This document shows positions 23,469 to 32,199 of a DNA stretch of 64,000 bases, in pieces. The translations under genes were made by a program, and so were the position numbers. The stretch is from contig NAJO01000005.1 of the NCBI GenBank assembly GCA_002077065.1, positions 310,001 through 374,000 on the forward strand. The letters are read 5' to 3'. A model generated the notes under the pieces. It searched no databases. It was not told the origin of the DNA and saw only the letters and a program-made list of their open reading frames with translations. Numbering within the stretch: the stretch's first letter is position 1; every line of letters begins with the position of its first letter. The DNA is from Cryoendolithus antarcticus (lineage: Eukaryota; Ascomycota; Dothideomycetes; Cladosporiales; Cladosporiaceae).

Positions 23469-24545
23469 ATGTCTTCAGTCGTCGACTCGGCCAAGTCCAC
23501 TCTGGGCCTCGCCCAGCCTAAGGGAACCTACACTCTCCCTGGCTCTCCTATCCCCACAGGCACAACAGGCTACGGTCTCATGGGCCTGACATGGCGTCCC
23601 AACCCATGCTCCCAAGAGCAAGCCTTCTCCGCCATGCAAGCCGCCCTCGCTGAAGGTGCCAACCTCTGGAACGGCGGCGAATTCTACGGCCCACCCGAGC
23701 GAAACTCTCTTCATCTCCTCAACGAGTACTACACCAAGTACCCCGAGGACGCCAAGAAGACAGTGATCTGTATCAAGGGTGGTGGGAAGCCGGGCAACCC
23801 CATCCCTGATGGCAGCGAGCAGAACACACAGCGGAGTATCGATGAGTGTTTGAAGGTGCTCGATGGGAAGCACAAGCTGGACTTCTTTGAGTGTGCCAGA
23901 GTGGATCCCAAGACGCCGATTGAGATCACTATGGGGGCTATCAAGAAGTACATCGATAATGGGAAGCTTGGAGGGGTCTGCTTGAGCGAGTGCTCTGCCG
24001 ACTCGATCAGACGGGCGGCTGCAGTCGTGAAGATTAGTGGAGTGGAGATCGAGTACTCACTCTTCGAGAATGAAGTCGAGAGGAACGGAGTGCTGTCGAC
24101 TTGCGCGGAATTGGACATCCCAGTGGTAGCCTACTCGCCGCTAGGAAGGGGCTTCTTGACCGGTCAGGTGAAGAGCCGGGCCGATATTCCTGAGGACTCG
24201 TACCTCAACCATGTGCCGCGATTCAATGAGGAGAACTTCCCCAAGAACATCAAGCTCGTGCATCAACTCGAGGACTTCGCGGAGAGGAAGAAGGTCACGC
24301 CTGGACAGGTTGCTGTGGCGTGGGTAAAAGCGCAGTCGGAACGGAATGGAAATCCGGTCATCATTCCAATCCCCGGTGCGACAACAGCGGAGCGTGTGAA
24401 GGAGAATTGCGTAGATGTGGAGCTAAGCGATATGGACTTGAAGGAGATCGAAAGCATCATTGCAAGCATCGATATTACGGGAGAAAGGTATCCACCAGGG
24501 ATCAGCGAGCTGTGCTTTGGTAACTCTCCACCACTGAAGGACTAA
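23469..24545 (+). CDS. Aldo-keto reductase, pyridoxal reductase (Plr1)-like
   Basis: A single exon of 358 residues covering a whole aldo-keto reductase barrel. Seen: TTGYGLMGLTWRPNPCSQEQAF at the N-terminus, NGGEFYGPPERNS around the catalytic Tyr, TVICIKGG with the catalytic Lys, YSLFENEVERNGVL, AYSPLGRGFLTGQ, and a C-terminal NADPH-binding stretch IPIPGATTAERVKEN. This pattern fits the fungal AKR8/pyridoxal reductase group, which reduces pyridoxal to pyridoxine with NADPH in vitamin B6 salvage. The usual Asp and His of the AKR tetrad are not in their normal context (ECARVDP where many AKRs have His), which seems usual for this subgroup. The stop is TAA at 24543. Confidence 0.85.
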   Translation: MSSVVDSAKSTLGLAQPKGTYTLPGSPIPTGTTGYGLMGLTWRPNPCSQEQAFSAMQAALAEGANLWNGGEFYGPPERNSLHLLNEYYTKYPEDAKKTVICIKGGGKPGNPIPDGSEQNTQRSIDECLKVLDGKHKLDFFECARVDPKTPIEITMGAIKKYIDNGKLGGVCLSECSADSIRRAAAVVKISGVEIEYSLFENEVERNGVLSTCAELDIPVVAYSPLGRGFLTGQVKSRADIPEDSYLNHVPRFNEENFPKNIKLVHQLEDFAERKKVTPGQVAVAWVKAQSERNGNPVIIPIPGATTAERVKENCVDVELSDMDLKEIESIIASIDITGERYPPGISELCFGNSPPLKD

Positions 24546-25163
24546 GAGAGAAGGTACATAGCTCAGAAAAGGGAATACATCGGTCAAAACCGACTCCAAT
24601 CATGCTGCCCCTTCTGCAGAACGCCGCGAGTCGATTGCAAGACTCGTTTGCTAAGTCGTTGTCCCTGTGGGTTGTCAGTTATCGTCTCTGGAACATTCCT
24701 CGCTATAGCACAATGGGTTATGCTGCTGTCAGATCAAGTGTATGTGTAAGAATAATCCGCATTCGGCTCCCGAGAGAACCGTTGGCTTTGCAGAATTCTC
24801 TGGAGTCATCACTTGGGGTTGATGGGCATGAAGGAAGGGTGTATGGCTTACCTGGAGTGAGGCATATGCTTTCGATGGCTGCTTTAGAGCATGCTCGGCT
24901 GCGAGGAAGTGCTGAAGAAGAGCCGCAGAGATCGAGCATTGGGGTAAAGCGCATCTTCGTGATCGCCCGCTTCGGCCCGGCCGATCATCCGCGCACTAGC
25001 AATCGGCAATAGCGAGTCGCGGGAAGGCGCGAACAGGTCACGATCGTAGAGGGCGATATGTGCTCGTCGTAAGGCCTATATTGCGTCGCAAGGGACCAGT
25101 CTGCATAGGCAGAGTATAGGGCGGACTCCATCGACAATTGAAGCCCTCTGAATTCGTGCCAAC
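24546..25163. other. Intergenic region
   Basis: 3' flank of the aldo-keto reductase gene and promoter of the zinc-finger gene. An open run of 67 codons after the reductase stop looks accidental. Confidence 0.4.
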
Positions 25164-26698
25164 ATGGCCCATTCCCCTGGCAGCTCCGACCTCTCCTCCC
25201 CTCCCTCGGAAGAATACGATGATCGCATGAGCACACCCGGCGCGGGAGCTCATCACGATACCGATGGCGTGCACCACGGCGATGGATCACATGGTCGTCC
25301 TTCTAAGCGTCGAAAGACTGGTCAACATCGTTCCAATCTGCACCGCGCCGGCTCGTCACAGCCAGAACCAATGGACGAAGACGATATCAACATCTCCGAG
25401 GACGGCTGGAGCGATGCCCTAGGCTCGCCGGGTAATGATGAGTGGACGATGCGAGCAGAGGCGCAGGTGGAGTGTCAATGGAAGGACTGTCCATTTGGGC
25501 CCGCCGCGAACAACGATGAGCTGGTGAACCACGTTCAGATGGTTCATTGCGCAACTGGAGGCCCCAAGCGGACGAAGTATGCTTGCGAATGGGGCGAGTG
25601 TCAGAAGAAGCAGAGCAATCATCCCAGTGGGTATGCTTTGAAGGCACATATGCGGAGCCATACGAAGGAGAAGCCGTACTATTGCTCATTACCTGGTGAG
25701 TGATGTCAAACCAAAGCATCGCCGTAGCACCCCTTCTGACCTCGATCATAGAATGCGACAAATCCTTCACCCGCTCTGACGCCCTAGCAAAACACATGCG
25801 CACTGTTCACGAGCCTGAGCCCGCTCGCCTGAATACCGCGCTCGACCTCCCCTTACCACCCAAGAAAACCACTAAAGGCCCCAAGCCATCCAATGGCACC
25901 AAGCTTCCCCACTCAGATGGCCCACACGTCCCCACCCACGACGAAGACGGCAATCCCGTCGACCCCTCGCCACCGAACGACAACATCACCTACGTCCCAG
26001 CGCATCACCCAGTGACCGGCCAGCCAGGGTTCATGATCCACTACCCGCCAGACATCCACTTCAGCACGCAGGAAAGCGCGATAAACGCCGACCACCTCAT
26101 GCGACTGTTGCGAAGGCAAATCCACTGGGCCAGTCAGGAAGGAGAGCAACTACGGCGCGACAACGATGACCTAGAGAAACTAAAGCGGCACGAGTGGGAA
26201 GCAAAAGAAATCCTCCTCGAAGGCGTCCTCGCCGCCGAGCTCTCGCGCGCAGAACGCGACGGCCTGCTCCAGTCCCTCGAAGCCAACGTAACCGAGAGCA
26301 TGCAAGCCGACGCAGAGCCCGCCTCACATCTGCGCTGGAACCGCACACCGCCTGTTTTCCAGCGTCGACAATCCTCGTCGACCGGTCCCGCGCACTTAAA
26401 TCTCCCCGCAACCACGACACCCACGCAGGACCCTTCGAAGACTCCTTCACCGCCTCCCACGGGTGCTAGCGGCGGATTCGAAGGCGAAGGCGACCCCTAC
26501 GATAATTACCTGGAGGGTATGATGGCGCAGTATGAGAAGCGGCAGCGGGCTGCGAGTAACCGGAGTATGCAGCTCGAGACGCCTGTGAAAGCTGAAGCCG
26601 ACAGCGGTGCCAGGGAGCAGGGCGCGCATGAGGCGGATGCTGCTGGTGCACTGCTTGGGCTAGGAAGTGCAGAGCGGCGAGATCAGGATCGGGGTTAG
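25164..26698 (+). CDS. C2H2 zinc-finger protein, INO80 subunit Iec1-like
   Basis: Exons 25164-25695 and 25752-26698 (56 bp intron) give 492 residues to the first stop (TAG, 26696-26698). Three GLI-type C2H2 fingers: VECQWKDCPFGP..HVQMVH, YACEWGECQKK..LKAHMRSH and YYCSLPECDKSF..LAKHMRTVH, with C-x4-C spacing. The intron falls inside the third finger and splicing restores it. The N-terminus is acidic/Ser-rich with a basic KRRK patch; a helical acidic middle (about 300-380) follows. The finger arrangement and TREK-like linkers resemble Iec1, a subunit of the fungal INO80 chromatin remodelling complex; a stand-alone DNA-binding regulator is the alternative. The same frame remains open for 137 codons past the stop, so the true C-terminus may be longer. 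Confidence 0.75.
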
Positions 26699-27112
26699 GA
26701 GGCCCTTGACGATTACGTGGCGGAGGCCAGCGTAAGGGATGTACTCGAGGAGTTCGCGGATAGCGCGCGACCTGACAGTGCAGCACACATCAAGCGGACC
26801 ACGTTCAGATCTAGGTCCATCGACTCGAGCTGCGCGAACTCCAGAGCTCCACTCGCCGCGGATCAGGGCCATGTCTCGTCAAACGTGGAGACTCTGGCCA
26901 GTCAGTATGATGGAAGTGTGTACTCTCCGAACGACGATGTCGACGTCTTTGCGTGGCTTCTTCACACGGCGTTGATACCGCATCTCATCACTAGTTGGAG
27001 AGATGAGGAGGTAGTGCTGAGTGGCGAGGAGGCTGATACTGAGGATGAGCATCCGCATAGGACAAGTTGGGACGACGGACGAGCTTGGGACGATGCTTCA
27101 AAAATTGGGTAG
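26699..27112 (+). other. Same-frame open extension after the Iec1-like stop
   Basis: Directly after the TAG at 26696 the same frame is open for 137 codons to TAG at 27110-27112. It begins EALDDYVAEASVRDVLEEF and later reads DDVDVFAWLLHTALIPHL, with protein-like acidic and aromatic composition. There is no ATG near its start. It may be a further exon: an intron 26585-26698 (114 bp, weak GTGAAA donor, TTAG acceptor, phase 0) would remove the stop. Read-through and a nonsense mutation are other options. Confidence 0.45.
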
Positions 27113-28055
27113 ATGGTCAATCCCTTGATATCTAGTTATTGCTGGTGAGCGCGAGCAAACCCATGGCTGTTCTTTGCAACACTTCATGAGACCGACGATA
27201 TCATCGGTGGTCTTCCACCCTTGACTCTTTCGAGGGTTCGTGTGATTTTCGGCGCAGTGTCTCATGCATAGCAAAGTCAATTATTTATCGACCACCCAAC
27301 CACGCCGCAATTGATCTTGGGAGTCGTTCCGGTTCTCAGCGCGCTGTAAGCTGTCTGACCTGATCATTCATCGATTTTAACCTTCACCAAGTTGTAACTT
27401 TCGGATCTATCACCAAAGCTCAGGACTCGGAGAATTGTAGTTCTTGTCTGCAGGACGAAGATAGCCAAACGAAGCGAAGGATCAGCCCATGCACGCCATG
27501 TGGCGCTAGCCGACCGCGCTTCTGCAACCAGTCCCACCACACCGCGGCCATTCCTCGCCGGTGAAGTTCAGGTCACCACCAACAGCGCGAACACAAACCA
27601 TCGGCATCTCACATAAGGGAGACAGCATTGCCGCGCGGTACTCCAAGACAGCTGCGCCTGTCTTACACAGTCTCAGTCGGTTACCTACCAGTAAGTTCCA
27701 GGCAGCAGACGCCGGCCGTCCAGCAGACCTCATTTCCTTTATCAACTACTTTCCACCCCGCCTTGCAAGGTGACTCCTCAGCCGCACTTTGGCCCCACGA
27801 GACTACTGGCGCACGCAACACACCACCAACGCTTTTCGGCCGCCGCTGAGCGACGTGACACCGATCGCAATCTTGGATTTGTCTGGAACACCCTAGGTTT
27901 CTCTCAGCTGAACTTCGTTCCTGCTGTCGTCACTCTACTATCTCCTCTCGTACATTGTCCCGCGCATAGCTTCCACCTCTCGCGAATTCTTCTACTTAGT
28001 CATCCACTCCAGCTACATCTCTCACACCACACCTCCCCTCAGCTGAGCATAAACC
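27113..28055. other. Intergenic region
   Basis: Long promoter/leader region before the coiled-coil gene. CT-rich stretches at about 27945-28040 lie just upstream of its start. No gene recognised. Confidence 0.4.
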
Positions 28056-29267
28056 ATGGCCTGGCTCGGTGATGATCCCTGGGACAGACCCCGCCGTCCT
28101 CAAGCCCACCACCAACATAGCGGCGGCTACCTCCAGCCTCAAGACCCATACCAGCGCGTTTCCGGTGGGATCTATCGCACACGATCGCAAGGTCATGCAC
28201 CTCAGCCTATTGTGAACGTCTACAACGACGTGATCCAGGACGCGAACCTTCGCGCGGACCCTGTGTACCCTCCTAGTCCTGACTTCCGCGGTCGCCGGAT
28301 ATCTGACAGACTTGGCGACGACATGTTGGCAGATGAGCTTGCTGAGTTGCGGCTCGGCCGACGACTGAGATCACGGAGTCGCACAAGTGCGGGGAGGAGT
28401 CACAGTCGCGGGCGCAGTGGAAGTGGGAGCTCAGACTTCTACAAGCGAGAGTACGAAAGACTGGAGAGGGAGAAGCAGTGGAAGCGCGATCAAGCTCGGA
28501 TCGAAGCCGAGGCCGAGCTAAAGGCGCGCGAAGCCGCCGACAAAGCGAAACTTGACGAGCAGCGACTCATCGACAAAATGGAGCGCGACAAGAAAGAGCG
28601 CAAAGCCGAGGAGCAGCGCATCAAGGACAAGCTTGAGCGAGAGGAGCACGAAGCCAAGGAGTTGGAGAAGAAGCAGTGGGAGGAGTTTGAGCGGAAGCAG
28701 CTGGAGAAGAAGGCCAAGAAGGAGAAGGAGGAGAAAGAGGAGCAGGCGAAGATTGACGAGGCGATGAGGAAGAGGCTGATAGAGGCGGGGTTGTCGGGAC
28801 GGCAGATTGAGGACATCATGGACAAGGAGAGGAAGAAGGGGAAGACTACGACTACTACTACGACTATCAGGACGAACAACGCGTTGACGTTGCATGGCGG
28901 GCATCAGCCGGTGTATGCAAAGATTCATCGCGACTACCTTAGTGTAGAAACACTGCGCTACTACAGCATCCCCTACGAGTATGACCCCGTAAGTCCTACC
29001 CCTCCGCACTGATCCTGAAGGGAGAATCTAGGCTGACAAATTTCACAGAGCGACGAGAACTACATCATCGTGCTGCGTGAGATGGACAAGCACGAGACGA
29101 ACATCTTGTTCGACCATACGAAGGCTCTACGTGCTGGAAGGCTGCTGATCGAGGCACCCAAGAACGAGAAGGCTTATGCTTTCTATCGCAAGCGGGACCG
29201 CAGCAAGAGCCGCAACCGCAATGATGGCGAGTGGAAGAAGTTTGGCATTCTGGAGTATAAGAAGTGA
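28056..29267 (+). CDS. Charged coiled-coil protein of unknown function
   Basis: Exons 28056-28988 and 29049-29267 (60 bp intron) give 383 residues. The first 100 residues are Pro/Gln/Arg-rich, followed by an Arg/Ser patch (RSRSRTSAGRSHSRGRSGSG). Residues about 125-265 are an almost uninterrupted Lys/Glu/Arg helix with heptad character. Then comes a run of seven Thr and a compact C-terminal domain that continues across the intron (YIIVLREMDKHETNILFDHT..AGRLLIEA). Similar glutamate-rich proteins occur widely in Pezizomycotina; I know no assigned function. The RS-like patch might suggest RNA-linked roles, but this is weak. The exon-2 sequence fits the conserved tail, which supports the model. 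Confidence 0.78.
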
Positions 29268-29688
29268 TACTCTCAATGGCCAGTAATGTCGGGATCTGCT
29301 GTTTTAGCTTGACTTGAATGAGCGTGATACCATGAGGGACGAGTCCGAAAGATGAGGATGCTTCGCGGAGCTCTCGAGGGCGTTATCTAGCGTAGCGGTG
29401 GCAATGTGATACGTTCGTAGACTGTATCTCTCCCTCAAGCAACATTCATCTTGCCTTCGGATGACCGTCGTCGTCCAGTCAGAGCGCTGTGAAAGGCGCT
29501 TAGTCACTGCCAAATCACCCCCACATTCGGATTGGATTGTTTGGTGGGGTTCCTGGCAGCAGACAGCACATATCGAAATTTGTGGATCACAACTTGAAGC
29601 GGTGGACAGTGAAGGCATTGCATGAGGATCTCGCTCCCAGAGACCTCACTCACTCAACGTCGACCACTCCCACCACATCGCCTCCACC
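29268..29688. other. Intergenic region
   Basis: 3' flank of the coiled-coil gene and promoter of RLI1. Nothing else seen. Confidence 0.4.
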
Positions 29689-31677
29689 ATGTCGGACAAA
29701 CTCACCCGGTGAGCCCACAGTCCGCTGCTAGTCCGCCGCCAAACCTACCGCTAACTCCCTCTTCAGCATAGCAATCGTCAACAGCGACAAGTGCAAGCCC
29801 AAGAAATGCCGCCAGGAATGCAAGAAATCCTGCCCCGTCGTCAAGACGGGTAAACTCTGCATCGAAGTCGCCCCAGACTCGAAAATCGCCTTCATCTCCG
29901 AGCGCCTGTGCATAGGCTGCGGCATCTGCCCCAAGAAATGCCCCTTCGACGCCATCAACATCATAAACTTGCCCACGAACCTCGAGAGTCAGGTGACGCA
30001 TCGCTATTCAGCAAACAGCTTCAAGCTGCACCGACTGCCTATGCCCCGGCCGGGACAGGTGTTGGGATTGGTAGGGACGAACGGTATTGGGAAGAGTACG
30101 GCTTTGAAGATTTTGAGTGGGAAGTTGAAGCCGAATTTGGGGAGGTATGATAATCCGCCGGATTGGGAGGAAATTTTGAGGTACTTTCGGGGATCGGAGT
30201 TGCAGAGTGAGTGGATGCATGGTTTGAGAGGGAGAGTTTGTGGCTGACTGGAAACAGACTACTTCACGAAGATCCTCGAGGACAACTTGAAGGCGCTCAC
30301 GAAGCCGCAGTATGTTGATCAGATCCCGAAGGCGATCAAGAAGAGGGAGGGCGATGATCGGAGTGTGGGGTTCTTGATCAAGCAGAGGTGTGAGGTTGAT
30401 GAGGATCGATTGGATGAGATAGCGGAGACTCTGGGTAGGCAGCCTGCACCAGTCAATTGCCACGCACAAGCTAACATCACGCAGAACTCAAGCAAGTCTG
30501 GACCCGCGATGTCGACCTCCTCTCCGGTGGCGAGCTCCAACGTTTCGCCATCGCAATGGTCTGCGTGCAAAAAGCCGACGTCTACATGTTCGACGAGCCC
30601 TCCTCCTTCCTCGATGTCAAGCAGCGTCTTGCCGCCGGCCGCATGATCCGCAGTCTCCTCACCCCAACCTCCTTCGTCATAGTCGTCGAACACGATCTCT
30701 CCATCCTCGACTACCTCTCTGACTACATCTGCGTGCTGTACGGCAAACCAGCCGTCTACGGTGTCGTCACCGCGCCCTTTTCCGTCCGCGAAGGCATCAA
30801 CATCTTCCTCGACGGCAACATCCCAACCGAGAACTTGCGCTTCCGCGAAGAGTCTCTGACCTTCCGCATCGGCGAGGCAGGCGAAGAGTACATCGTCAAC
30901 CAGGAGAACGCCTACAACTACCCAGCCATGACAAAGACCCTCGGGAACTTCCACCTCACAGTGAACGCGGGTGATTTCTCGGACTCCGAGATCCTGGTAA
31001 TGATGGGCGAGAACGGCACAGGCAAGACGACCTTCTGCAAAATGCTCGCCGGCGCGCTGAAACCCGACGGCGACCAGAAAGTCCCGCCCATGTCTGTAAG
31101 CATGAAGCCACAGACCATCACGCCGAAGTACACCGGTACTGTGCGACAGCTGTTCTTCAAGCGCATAAAGGCGTCATTCCTGAACCCGCAGTTCCAGACG
31201 GATGTCTACAAGCCGCTGAAAATGGATGACTTCATCGACCAGGAAGTGCAGAATCTGTCTGGTGGTGAGCTGCAGCGTGTGGCTATTGTGCTTGCACTGG
31301 GTTTGCCAGCGGACATCTACCTCATCGACGAGCCGTCTGCGTACCTAGACTCCGAGCAGCGCATCATAGCCGCGAGAGTCATCAAGCGCTTCATCATGCA
31401 TGCCAAGAAGACCGCTTTCGTCGTCGAGCACGATTTCATCATGGCCACCTACCTCGCTGATCGCGTCATCGTCTTTGACGGGCAGCCATCAACCAAGACC
31501 CGCGCGAAGAAACCAGAGAGCTTGCTAACAGGATGTAACACTTTCTTGAAGAACCTGGATGTGACGTTCAGGAGAGACCCGAGTACTTTCAGGCCGAGGA
31601 TCAACAAGATGGGAAGTGTCAAGGATGTGGAGCAGAAGGGGAGTGGGAGTTACTTTTTCTTGGAGGAAGAGAGCTAA
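29689..31677 (+). CDS. RLI1: Ribosome recycling ATPase Rli1/ABCE1
   Basis: Exons 29689-29708 (20 nt), 29767-30206, 30258-30434 and 30485-31677 give 609 residues, the family's length. The N-terminal iron-sulphur domain has both Cys sets ([15 protein letters not shown] and [12 protein letters not shown]). Two ABC ATPase domains follow, each with Walker A ([18 protein letters not shown]), signature LSGGELQR and Walker B ([24 protein letters not shown]). Rli1 splits post-termination ribosomes with eRF1, and contributes to initiation and subunit maturation. All junctions rebuild conserved sequence, for example MSDKLTR joined to [12 protein letters not shown]40 lies convergent downstream. Confidence 0.95.
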
Positions 31678-32199
31678 AGGCATCTCGGGAGAATGCTACT
31701 ATGATGAAGTGAAGGCTGTCGGTGAAGACGGCAAGAAGGGCGTGGGTACCAAGCGGCGCCGCGTTGTGAAGAGCGGGGCTGATGAGGTGCTGGAGGATGA
31801 GGACGCCGAGGAGGAGGACGTCGAGGAGGATATCCTTGGTGTGGGAACGCCGTTTGCTGCCGGCGAAAGGGCCACCTCGAGGCACGCTCGAGTAAGCAGA
31901 CGACGAAGACAGAGTCGATTGCCAGGCAATGGGCATCGACACCCAGAGGGACCAGGGCAAGGAGTCGGCGAGACTCGCTTGCATGCTTCTCGATCTATGT
32001 GCAGCGGGCTACGTGGCTTCGCATTCAGCACCTTACTGTAGGCTCCTCGGCCGGGGAGTAAAGTCGCTGGCTAGATGACCTTGGCTATAAGCGTCAACGA
32101 ATGAATGAGAGTCCATTGAATCTTCTCGCGTAAAGTGTCAACTTTCAGGTGATTCTCAGGTCTACTCAGCACAATACTTAGGCTCTTTTGATCTTACAT
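31678..32199 (+). other. Intergenic, with an orphan acidic reading frame
   Basis: The frame from about 31680 to 32041 is open, lacks an ATG at its head, and reads CYYDEVKAVGEDGKKGVG, then KRRRVVKSGADEVLEDEDAE and more acidic residues, before turning Arg-rich. It looks like the tail of a nuclear protein and may be a gene relic, but could be chance in the RLI1 3' flank. The last 150 bp show nothing. Confidence 0.35.

Noticed and set aside
24546..24746. 67-codon same-frame run after the aldo-keto reductase stop
   Set aside because: The sequence is Cys/Arg/Leu-rich without coding character, and the reductase is already full-length. I treat it as chance and use it to judge the CNOT9 run.
28490..28879. 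Ser/Phe-rich and Leu-rich minus-strand frames of 129 and 163 codons
   Set aside because: They are mirror images of the Lys/Glu coiled coil on the + strand (CTC/CTT and TCC codons opposite GAG/AAG), not genes.
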